The position numbers and the translations under genes are program-made. DNA of 28,690 nt. Source: Poteriospumella lacustris. Lineage: Eukaryota; Sar; Chrysophyceae; Chromulinales; Dinobryaceae. A model generated the notes under the pieces. That model worked only from the letters and a program-made list of their open reading frames with translations, was not told the origin of the DNA and ran no database searches. Below, piece by piece: positions 18,783 to 27,746 of this stretch (positions within the stretch are counted from its first letter, which is position 1; every line of letters starts with the position of its first letter). The stretch lies in assembly GCA_008000375.1 (NCBI GenBank), contig SMOI01000282.1, positions 5,629-34,318 on the forward strand. Reading direction: 5' to 3'.

Positions 18783-20981
18783 TTAATACGAGAAACCGTT
18801 GTTGGGGTTGTGGTTCGCACTGTTGTTGCCATGGCCATTGCCAGGATGAGCAGGATTGGTGGAATATTGATGGCTCATGCCTGGAACAACGTGATGAGCA
18901 GGTGGCTGCTGCGAATACATCGCTTGATGAGTCATCAAGATCGGTGCAGGTGGCGGCTGCGAATGGTACGTCGCGTGCGACGGTCCAGATCCATGCATCG
19001 GCATTCCACCAGGGTTAGAATAGGCCGTCGGTGGGGTGGGACGGAACGATGTGTAGGCATCCATGGTACCGGGAGACATCGTGACACGATCGACCATGGC
19101 ATACGCTTCACCAGGGGACATGTAATACGAAGCTACCGCGGTCGCAGGGGTACCAGGATTGTTCGTACTGGTGGCACTGGTGATCACATGATTGTCTTCA
19201 GAACTAGACGAACGCTGGCCGCGTGTTTGTTGCAGCATCGTAGGGTGAAAGTCGCTCGCGTTGGTGGAAGGACCAATCGTTCCGGAAGCCGTATTCGATG
19301 GGTTAAAATACGTCGGATTCGCATGATGCATCTGGACCGAGTGCTGGATGTGCGATGGTTGCACTTGATGCGGATGGTTCGGCATTTGATGGTAGTGATG
19401 GGACATGCCTGGAACAGAATGGGCCGCAAAGCGTGGAGAATGAGCATAGCTTTGTTGCGGACTAGGAGCACCGTGATGCATCAATGTTGGTGGGATGTTG
19501 CCACCCATCGGCGGGGGAGGAGCCGACAGCGCGAATCCAGGGGACGCCAGGTACGGATTGAACGTCAGCGATGGTGACGTCACCGCATAGAAATACGAAG
19601 GCGACCCGGGGAAGGCCTGTGGAATCGTAGATGTGGGCACGGAGATCGACATGGCAGGGTGTTGCATGGCATGATACGTCGTCGTTGCACCAGACCATCC
19701 CGAAGCGGTGGGTTGACTTGCAGGATTCGTCGTGAGGGTAGGAGCAGCGGGTGGATCTGACGAAATGGTTGTGCTAGTACCAAACGATGGGAACGGATTA
19801 TCATCCGAACCAAATGGGTTCGCGTTCTCTTCGCGTAACTTCTCACTCACACCTGCCGTACGCGATCGAATGGATGAACCACCCAGGCGTTTGGCGGGAA
19901 CCTGACGACCAGGCGTTGAACTTCCATTGGCAGCCGTAGACATAGCAGGATTGGCGCGGCGTTGAATCGCAGCTCTTGGCGATCTCGTCGAAGGAGACGC
20001 CGAGTCCGACCAAGAAGGAGATTCACCAGTTGTGGTCGTCATCAATGGCGTAGCAGAGTCAGTCACCGTTGGTGACAACGAATCTTGTGACGCGCTATTA
20101 CCATGTTGCTCATTCATGGCGATCGCGCGAGGAGATTTCTGTTGGTCAGCTCTGGATGCGGGTTCCAACTTCAGGGGTGGGGCGGTGAGTACTGGTGCTT
20201 CCTCGCGAACATTGTGGTCTTGTCCACCTTTGTAGCCGCCGGAATTACTCCATTCACAGTCAAAGCTGATTCCATTTATTTCCATTTTCTTAACGGTTGC
20301 AACTGCTTCCGTATCCAAATCGTCACGGCCAAAGGAAAAGAATCCGAAGCCAGATTGAATACCCTAAAAGATACAAGAGAAAATATCAATCAGGTTGGTT
20401 CGTTGGAGAAGAAGGCAAGCCTCATCATCGACTTACATTGGCCTTGAACGTGTGTTTGCGAATGGAAACAACTGATAAAGGATTTTCATATCTCCTTTCG
20501 AAGACATCTCGAATGGTTTGTTCAGTGATGATACTGTCCATACGCTGCAAGCTCTTGAAGCTCACCATCACTTTACCATCCTTACTCGACTCCAAAGTTG
20601 CTTGAAGATTGAACTCGCAAACTCTACGATGCGCATCAAACTTAATCATGATCCATCGATGGCCAAGCTCAGATCACATGCGATTTACCTGATGTCTCTT
20701 CCATGGACGCGGAGATTGTTCAATTCTTGTTGAGCCACACGCGCCATTTCCTGTGTTGGAAACAGCGCGTATCCATATTGCATGGTTTTGCGGGATGGGT
20801 TCGTGACCACATGTGTATCTTCCACCCGGTAACCTCTGCCTTCAATCAGGCCCTTCAGATCTTTGGTGTTAAAAGAAAATGGCAAGTCGCGGAAAAAGAG
20901 CGATCTTGAAGAATTGGCCCGAAAATGTTCCGAGTTGGACTGAGGCGCTCGGACGCGATTATTTCCAACAGCAGATGACAT
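18783..20981 (-). CDS. tandem-RRM RNA-binding protein with prion-like C-terminal tail (three exons)
   Basis: It probably binds mRNA and acts in post-transcriptional control. Exons on the minus strand are 20981-20689, 20623-20437 and 20363-18783. The introns are 65 nt (GTAAAT...CGTAG) and 73 nt (GTAAGT...TTTTAG). The product is 686 residues, and the ATG at 20981 sits just before the first domain. RRM1 is about 27-103 (SLFFRDL as RNP2, QYGYALF as RNP1); the first intron falls in its last strand and splicing gives GRDIRVCEFN. RRM2 is about 114-198 (KVMVSF as RNP2, SGFGFFSF as RNP1, created across the second intron). Residues 200-686 are low-complexity, rich in Pro, Ser, Thr, Asn, Gln, His and Met, typical of condensate-forming tails. 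It ends in a Asn/His-rich stretch. A Whi3- or Mei2-like role is possible, but no orthology is claimed. Confidence 0.85.
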
Positions 20982-21989
20982 TGTGTTTGCGGAAAAATAA
21001 GCTTATTCGATAAATACTGCCTGGAATGATGGCACAGTGACGGTTTTCGACTAAAGGAACTGCTGGATCACAACTATGATCCACAAAGTCAACGAAAAAT
21101 ACGCAGAAATAAACAAACTGGCTGGCAAAAAAAGAATGAAAACCTCTTCAAGATACAGTACAAGCCAGCAACCTCACTTTCAGCTCCACAAACTTTGAAA
21201 TGGCAAGCTGATATTCACGGCTAAAATACGATACGTAAATTCGAATATCTTGTGAGACTTATATCCCAACAATGCAAGAAGCAGACATCCAATTTTTGCG
21301 AAATCGCAGTAAACACACCAAGGACAACGCAGTGCGCTGCTGCAGACGGCCGCCGCTTGGCACCAAGTAGAGCGCAACGCCATTCACTGATAAATCCGTT
21401 GAGAACCGACAAACAACACAACACGTGCTGAGTGCTGAGTGCTGAATGCTGATGCTGCTATGCTGCTGCTGATACCGCCGCTGCTGACGTAGAGCGCTTT
21501 ATGTAGCTCTATTTAGCTTTGAAATCTTCCACATTGACAAGATGCGGCAACTTATAGTAATGGAGGACGTTACATCGTTGCAGGAGAAAGTGAAAAAAAA
21601 TCAAAGATAGAAGAGACTAAAGAAGTATCATAGGCATATTTAAGGGAAGACACAAACATAAAGAATAACAAACAAACGACAAAATTTACAAAGAGCCATA
21701 TCCGTGTTTGTGGCGATAGCCATCAGAAGCACGATTATGCCAAGACAGTACTCATCATGAGTGTTGATCGAATGGAAGACACAAAACAGGTATTAAAAAG
21801 CGGACAGCTATGAGGTTTTAACGTGAATTCTAAATATCCTTCGGAAGAAAGAAGAGGGTCAGAAGTACGAAGTGCGTAGTCATCGGAAGAGAGGCGATAA
21901 ATCACGAGTCACAGCACCATGGAGAACAAATTGTGTGCAGAGATCGATGGGGAATATGGGGGGCATCTGATGATTCATGGTCTTTGTTT
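20982..21989. other. intergenic region upstream of the RRM gene and downstream of the unknown Ser-rich gene
   Basis: About 1 kb without a credible ORF or RNA gene. It should hold the promoter of the RRM gene (right of 20981) and the 3' UTR of the next minus-strand gene. A CTG-rich imperfect repeat lies at 21425-21476. No strong TATA box or recognised motif was found. Confidence 0.5.
21425..21476. repeat. TGCTGAG/TGCTG imperfect tandem repeat
   Basis: Degenerate units derived from GCTGAGT and then GCTGAT and GCTGCT, ending in CTG triplets. Confidence 0.75.
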
Positions 21990-23477
21990 CTACGAAAGAC
22001 GGTTGCGATAAACGAATTCTAATTTCTCCACTTGCATTTGACGATTCAAATACACATTGAACGCCCCAATCACATCAAGGGAAGCAACCACGGCAGGAGC
22101 AGGAGTTGGTGAAGACGAGGTGGATAAGGAGTTGACCGAGCTATCGTCAGAGCTCATCGATGAAGATGTGTCCACATCTGAACTGTTGTTCGTGGGAACC
22201 ATCGTTTCTCTTTTCTCTATGGTTCGTTTTCCAGTTGATGAAGAAGTCGTCGGATTACTCGATGCTTCCGTGATCAAAAATCGTTCTGCCACATCCAATT
22301 CCTTGTCTACAAATACATTGTGTACGTGCTCATCTTGCACTTTCGGTACCCGAGCGGATTTTGGCTTCAGGACAACTTTAGTGTGCGAAGATGAAGATGC
22401 GCCTTTCTCGTCCGATGCTTGGGCCGGTGGTTGTGAAGAATCCAACATGGACGATTCGGATGGTGTCTTTGAAAGTCGAATTGAGGAGGAGGTAACTTCG
22501 TCTGAAGATGGCACCCGTTCAGAGTCCGGGCATTCCGTCAACTTCGATACGTCCTCGGTCATCTTCCCCAAGTAATCTTCAGAAGACACGAGAAACTCCG
22601 GAGATTGCAATAACTCTTGCTCAGCATCAACAGTTAATGTAGGCAATCCATCTTCCGCAAACAAAGCCTCAGTAATTTCTACCATTCCACTCTCGTCGTT
22701 GAATTGGTCAACCAAGAATACAGAATCCAATTCCCCGTGAATAGGCCTGACTTCACTGCTTTCGATAGTACTACCAGCTACTGAGCACGATTCTTTTGCA
22801 CCCACTCCTCTTGATGATTCATTTGAAAATGAATTCGCATCATTTTCAATGCAAGATGTATCTTCGGATTCAGCCACGGCAGAACTGACCACCAACGACC
22901 CAGTGAATGTGTAAATGCTTCTCACCACCGTTATATCGCCGTTTTCCCCATCTTCGACCATGGTTTCGCTACTTTTTAGTGTAAATATTCCATCTGGAAC
23001 ATACTGAAAAAAGTATCCGGTGTATTCTACGTAGGCCTGCCAGCCGACCGTGATCCGCAACGTGGATTCTAAAACTTTCCCAAGGAAATCGACAGAGGCG
23101 GAAGATATCACAACGTCTGGAACACATCTTTGTCGCAATTTCTCTGCAACGGCATCAGCAGATCCCATATTCATCCCTTGTTGGAAGAGAACAGCATTTA
23201 CTTCGTAGTTAGTGATAGGTTTGGGAACTCTCGATGCCAAACGTCTCACTCCCAACGCCTTAGCAGCACGCGCATTGCTGGCCTGTACCTGCAGTAAGAC
23301 TTGTTGACGATCGGGTTTCTTTTTTCTTTTGCGTGTCACAAGGGTGGCACCAACTGAAGGCACGCCATTGTTCACAAAACCGTGTTGAATGAAGGCAAAT
23401 GGTTCCGGAATTATCCCCGCAACGCGGGCTCTCAAAACATCACTGGACTCCGCATACCAAGGAACAGAAGACTGCAT
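21990..23477 (-). CDS. unrecognised Ser-rich protein, possibly with a split NTF2-like domain
   Basis: I do not recognise this gene. From the first in-frame ATG (23477) it encodes 495 residues. The frame stays open upstream without an ATG, and TTCATTCAG before 23564 resembles a 3' splice site. A short 5' exon starting near the ATG by 23700 is therefore possible. Visible parts are a basic RKRKKK at 49-54 (possible nuclear signal); a folded-looking segment at about 95-205 with AYVEYTGYFFQYVPDGIFTL and strand-like hydrophobic runs; an acidic Ser/Thr/Glu-rich disordered stretch at about 205-460; and a final GAFNVYLNRQMQVEKLEFVY that looks like the closing strands of the same sheet. The pattern resembles an NTF2/SnoaL-like fold interrupted by a long insert, but this is inference from texture. 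It is divergent from the kinase. Confidence 0.7.
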   Translation of the reverse strand: MQSSVPWYAESSDVLRARVAGIIPEPFAFIQHGFVNNGVPSVGATLVTRKRKKKPDRQQVLLQVQASNARAAKALGVRRLASRVPKPITNYEVNAVLFQQGMNMGSADAVAEKLRQRCVPDVVISSASVDFLGKVLESTLRITVGWQAYVEYTGYFFQYVPDGIFTLKSSETMVEDGENGDITVVRSIYTFTGSLVVSSAVAESEDTSCIENDANSFSNESSRGVGAKESCSVAGSTIESSEVRPIHGELDSVFLVDQFNDESGMVEITEALFAEDGLPTLTVDAEQELLQSPEFLVSSEDYLGKMTEDVSKLTECPDSERVPSSDEVTSSSIRLSKTPSESSMLDSSQPPAQASDEKGASSSSHTKVVLKPKSARVPKVQDEHVHNVFVDKELDVAERFLITEASSNPTTSSSTGKRTIEKRETMVPTNNSSDVDTSSSMSSDDSSVNSLSTSSSPTPAPAVVASLDVIGAFNVYLNRQMQVEKLEFVYRNRLS

Positions 23478-24106
23478 GCTCCGAAAAAAGGTTTGAAAAT
23501 CAATGCTTTGTGGAACGAATCGAAATTTGTTTTGCACAAGAAGATAATAATCAAGGCTTACTGCCTGAATGAACAACGAAGGTCTTCGACTTCCAGCGAC
23601 ACCGAACTTAACGAGATTGGAAGGAAAAGAATGTAAGTGCACCCCGCAAAAATTCACTGGTGGTGTTTACAGATAACTGATCGGGCTTTGTCTCGCTCAC
23701 CATTGTGATTCTTCTGCTTTAGTTGGTCTAGATGGATGCCTCCGACCAGAAGAGTTTCCCAGAATCCAGACAGGCACAAACCTTTTAGACCAAAAGTTCA
23801 GGTTCATTGTACATATATGTCCGCAGAATATATTTATATGAAGACCATAGAATTGTTTAGATCGTACGTTCATATTTCTTTTGCCAAAGAGCCGCTCCAA
23901 AGCTCCAAGACTCCAATCGCACTGTTATTTTATTTCTTATACCTATAGCATAGTTATTCATTAACACTGGTGGGGTCAAGGCGAAATTGCGGTTGATTCC
24001 TTTGGTGATGAATTGATATCTTGATTTTTTTTCGCTGTGCAGCTACATTCTTTTTCATTGCATTGCCGTGGACTTCTTTCTGTTGATCTCGTTCTTTCGA
24101 ATTTCA
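23478..24106. promoter_or_regulatory. divergent intergenic region between the unknown gene and the kinase gene
   Basis: About 630 bp should contain both promoters. A T-rich run ending in GTGCAG at 24037-24042 looks like a 3' splice site on the + strand, and GTAAGT occurs at 23633-23638. An intron in the kinase 5' UTR is therefore possible. An ATG directly before GTGAGC near 23700 on the minus strand could be a short first exon of the left gene. Confidence 0.4.
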
Positions 24107-26884
24107 ATGATAACAGGAATGTCTGAGCATGATTTCTCCACGCTCAGTTACGAAATCATGGGTATTATTGGGAAGGGAGGCACCAGTACTGTCTACAAGA
24201 TTCGCAGCTATGATGATGATGCTGTCTTCGCCATGAAGGAGATTGAAGTCGATCAACTGAGCAGTTCTCAGGTAGCAGCTATTCAAGCGGAGATTCGCAC
24301 TTTGGAAAATTTAAGTCATCCCAACATAGTGTCCTTCTATGGCATGAAAACGGATATGTCGAAATTTTATCTCTTCATGGAATATGCAGACTATGGATCT
24401 TTGCGGATTTTCTACAAAAACTATGGGTTTCTGACAACTTCCGAAGCACAATACTGTGTGCGCCAATTAGTTGATGGCTTGGAATATTTGCATCAAAAAG
24501 GGGTTGCTCATAGAGATATCAAATGTGCAAATTCGTTGATTTTTCACAACGATTATCGTCTAAAACTCGCGGACTTCGGTGCATCAAAACGAATCGAACA
24601 CGAGTCAATCATCAGTGGTTTGAAGGGTACACCGCAATGGATGGCTCCTGAAGTTATCAAAGGCACGCAAAAGACAGACGGTTGGATTAATGCAGATATT
24701 TGGAGTTTAGGATGCACTATTGTGGAAATGGTGACAGCTAAACTGCCATACGCCCAATACAACAACCCCATGACAGCGATGTACCGTATCGCCAGTGGTG
24801 AGATTCCACAAATTGACAATGAGCGCTTAGCCCTCATGACCTTGCCTTCGTCTTCCAATACCTCTTCCCCACGTGTGCAGTGGCGAGCGGAAGATCAATT
24901 GATGATGGATTTCATCCACCAGTGCTGTACGGTGGATCCTGTGAGCCGACCATCCGTCAGTCAACTGAAGTCTCTGCCTTGGTTGAAATTCTCGATCAAC
25001 GAAGTGCCCATGCGGCTTTTCTCACATCCAGCTCCTGTCGCTTCGATTGCTGCACAATCTACCAATGCTGCAAGTTTTCTATCACTTCCACAGACGTCGG
25101 ACAAAAGCAAAAAGAAGAAAAGCGTTTCATCTGACGTATACCATGATGACAACGTTGACCTGGACATCGAAGTTGACGAGGAAATTGAAGATGATGATGA
25201 TGCCTTGGCTCATAGTTATCGAAGTCCCACAAAAAAGAACACCTCCTCTTCTTCGGCGTCAGCGTCATCGTTACCTACAGCCAATCGAACGTATCGATAT
25301 CAAAAGGCTCCGGACCAACCATCGCAGAAGGGTAAAGTCGATTGGGAACAAGCGTTCGATTGTGATGAATCCGTTGCCTCAGAAGCATCTGAACGAACCG
25401 TCGAACGCCACAAGAAATTGGCCGCAAAGGCGCATGCAGGCAAGCATGCACATCCTGCGCACTTATTGAGCCCCTCCGAAGAGGAGTACGTGATGAATGA
25501 AGAAGTGGTCGATGACGATGACGCCGATGATGACTACGACGAACAATTCTATCATGATGATTTTGAAGGCGACGAGCAGCATCAGCACATCGACCCTAGC
25601 CGCCATCAACACCAGCACAAACATCAGCACCAACACCAACACCAACTCCACATGGACGAAGAGGCTGACAATGAGAACAACATCAGTCAATTGACCGGGT
25701 TCGGTGAAGATGATCCTGAAGACTTTGAAGTCATTTATCGTCAACAACAGCAACAGCAACAGCATGATGCCATGGCTGTGCCCAATCGACCAGTTCCAGG
25801 AGTCGACCAGAGCATTAGCAACTTGTCGGCCGTCTCTGCACCCGCTGCGATCGTATACCATTCGAATCACATCAACACTAGTCCACGGTATCAACAGCAG
25901 GAGCAACAACCGTTACCAGTGGCATCGAATCGCAGCAAATTAGCCGCCAAGATGGATTCATTAGAAGTTGGTGCGTTGTACTCAGATCCAGCCTTTGCAA
26001 CAGTGAAATTGGATCCACAGCAACTCGCCGATCTTCAGAAGCAACAAGTGGCGTCGTCAGTTGTCCCACCTCCGTTGTCCAGTAACATTACCCCAACAAC
26101 CCAAGTTCGTAAAGTACAAAAGGCAGTGCAGCATCTTGGTCCAGTTGGTGCTCGACGTGCACCATCGACCGCGGAAGGCATCCCTGCGTCCCAAAAGGTT
26201 TCGCAGCCAGCGGTATCGCATTCTCATCAGCAATCATCGAAGTCCCAAAGTAAACTTATCACGGCGAAAGGAGTTGGTGTGTCTCAGTCGTCACAAGCCC
26301 AGGGTTTGAAACCAGGCGCTGTGCGTGTCATGCAGCGCCAAGGTCACCCCGATAGTTTGCCAAACGAACAGGTACATGTTGGTGGTGCACATGCCGCTGT
26401 TGTACGGAAGGTACATCCTCAGGGCCACGCGGGAAGTAAAGCCGTTGGCACGAAAGCCGCTGGCAACGGTGTGAGTTCGCAGCATCATCACCATCATCCC
26501 CACAGTAGCGGTTTGAATAACAATCACCAATCGCATGCCACTTCGAAATTGCGGTCGCGATCTGCGGGGGTGTATTTGTCACCACCGGCGGTACAAAAAC
26601 AAGGCGGTGGAGTTATTCTCAGTGGTGGCGGTACTCGTAGCAGCCCGTCTCAAGATGCACGCCGCATGGAAGTTCTTCCTGAGGGTAATGAGCGTGCTGT
26701 TCGTACGGCGCCTGCTTTGCCTGGGGCTATGGGAGGGTTATCTGTGGTAACCGAAGGTAAAGCTGTTTCCGGCCATGGTGCAAGTGCCCTGGGCAGCCTC
26801 AGTGCGAACGCGAAAAAGGTACAAGGCACAGCAGGTGGCGTCATCAAGAAGCAACGATTGTCGATTGGGCCGTCACAGAAGTAA
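24107..26884 (+). CDS. STE11/MAP3K-like serine/threonine protein kinase with long low-complexity tail
   Basis: It is a cytoplasmic signalling kinase, probably the top tier of a MAP kinase cascade. It has 925 residues from the ATG at 24107; a second ATG at 24119 is also possible, and the frame is open upstream only without an ATG. The kinase domain spans about 15-294: Gly-loop G22-K-G24-G-T-S27, catalytic Lys44 in AMKEI, H135-R-D137 in VAHRDIKCAN, D156-F-G158, and activation segment ending GTPQWMAPEV, as in MEKK/ANP kinases. All catalytic residues are present, so it should be active. Residues 295-925 are disordered: acidic clusters (EEIEDDDDA, VVDDDDADDDYDE), a His/Gln alternation coded at about 25577-25650, poly-Gln, HHHHH, and Ser/Val/Gly-rich stretches. 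No regulatory domain is recognised in the tail. The substrate and pathway are unknown. Confidence 0.9.
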   Translation: MITGMSEHDFSTLSYEIMGIIGKGGTSTVYKIRSYDDDAVFAMKEIEVDQLSSSQVAAIQAEIRTLENLSHPNIVSFYGMKTDMSKFYLFMEYADYGSLRIFYKNYGFLTTSEAQYCVRQLVDGLEYLHQKGVAHRDIKCANSLIFHNDYRLKLADFGASKRIEHESIISGLKGTPQWMAPEVIKGTQKTDGWINADIWSLGCTIVEMVTAKLPYAQYNNPMTAMYRIASGEIPQIDNERLALMTLPSSSNTSSPRVQWRAEDQLMMDFIHQCCTVDPVSRPSVSQLKSLPWLKFSINEVPMRLFSHPAPVASIAAQSTNAASFLSLPQTSDKSKKKKSVSSDVYHDDNVDLDIEVDEEIEDDDDALAHSYRSPTKKNTSSSSASASSLPTANRTYRYQKAPDQPSQKGKVDWEQAFDCDESVASEASERTVERHKKLAAKAHAGKHAHPAHLLSPSEEEYVMNEEVVDDDDADDDYDEQFYHDDFEGDEQHQHIDPSRHQHQHKHQHQHQHQLHMDEEADNENNISQLTGFGEDDPEDFEVIYRQQQQQQQHDAMAVPNRPVPGVDQSISNLSAVSAPAAIVYHSNHINTSPRYQQQEQQPLPVASNRSKLAAKMDSLEVGALYSDPAFATVKLDPQQLADLQKQQVASSVVPPPLSSNITPTTQVRKVQKAVQHLGPVGARRAPSTAEGIPASQKVSQPAVSHSHQQSSKSQSKLITAKGVGVSQSSQAQGLKPGAVRVMQRQGHPDSLPNEQVHVGGAHAAVVRKVHPQGHAGSKAVGTKAAGNGVSSQHHHHHPHSSGLNNNHQSHATSKLRSRSAGVYLSPPAVQKQGGGVILSGGGTRSSPSQDARRMEVLPEGNERAVRTAPALPGAMGGLSVVTEGKAVSGHGASALGSLSANAKKVQGTAGGVIKKQRLSIGPSQK
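25577..25650 (+). repeat. CAN/CAC-rich repeat coding His-Gln alternation
   Basis: CAC/CAT and CAG/CAA codons alternate in the kinase gene, giving a His-Gln string flanked by Asp/Glu clusters. Confidence 0.85.
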
Positions 26885-27746
26885 TGATACAACGTATTCG
26901 TGTCCTGTTGCCTTTAGTTGGTTTGTGGGATTCGGTATTTCTCGTTTGATGATGGTATTGACTGGTGTTCTCTTTTGGTGATGAGACCTGTTAACATTTC
27001 CCACGTGTACTTTGTTGCGTACCAGTCCGACCAGTCTGTGGACACTCATTTTGGTTTTCATTGCATTGCAAAGCGCTTTGGTTTTATTTCTTGTGGCGTC
27101 ATGGCTACAACACGTGTCTTCGTCGTCTTCTCTGTGTTATGTTGCCATCTCTACATTGGAAAAGAGAGCATGTGTATTGGAGGTCAAGTGTGTCGCGAAT
27201 GGTGAACATGCGTGATACCGCGCCGCCAGGCCCTTTTATTTTTATACCTATTCTTTTTGTGTGCTCTGGCTCTTTTCCATTCTGTTGTTGTGTTGCATGT
27301 GGCTCAGGAGAACACCACCTGTGATTTGTCATTGTAAATAATACTCAATGCGCCAATCCGTTTGTTTTTTTTTCTTTTTTTCGCACTATATTTACAGACA
27401 GGTACGCAGGGAAAAAGCAAGAGCGAACGAACCCCGCAAACCCACGAGCCCACGAGACCTCGACGATCTTCGATCTTCGATCGATGGCAGAAGCCGTTTC
27501 GTTTCAAAGTCACCGTTCCACGTTTGCCAGAATCCAAGATGGAAGAGCCAAATCCAATTATTTTTAGGATCGAAACGAGGAGATCAAAGATCAAAATCTG
27601 ACGGATATTAAAAGTTGTATAGTCCCATTCATGCGCAAGGTCAAACGAAAGTGTTCGATTTTCTAACGACTTCTGCACAGAAAAATAGTTATCAACGACT
27701 CAAACTAGTGGACACCGAATTGCAACAACTATTTCTGTCCAGGCGT
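26885..27746. other. intergenic region: kinase 3' flank and surface-protein 5' flank
   Basis: About 860 bp without a credible gene. The first 400 bp is T-rich and probably the kinase 3' UTR. TGTAAATAATAC at 27333-27344 is a candidate poly(A) element, also found at 7136. A long T/C run followed by TTTACAG (27361-27397) resembles a 3' splice site, so the next gene may have a 5' UTR intron. CGATCTT is repeated near 27463-27481. Confidence 0.45.
27333..27344 (+). terminator. candidate polyadenylation-type element TGTAAATAATAC
   Basis: Identical 12-mer to 7136-7147, located about 450 bases past the kinase stop codon, where a transcript end would be expected. The assignment rests on position and the UGUAA-like core only. 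Confidence 0.3.

Noticed and set aside
20624-20688. A frameshift or non-canonical intron in the RRM gene
   Set aside because: Nearby AG sites at 20641 and 20668 break the frame, but the acceptor CGTAG at 20624-20628 gives a normal 65-nt GT-AG intron and restores the RRM1 last strand.
22057-22575. 172-codon + strand frame
   Set aside because: Antisense shadow of the minus-strand Ser-rich gene; acidic/Ser composition mirrors the opposite strand.
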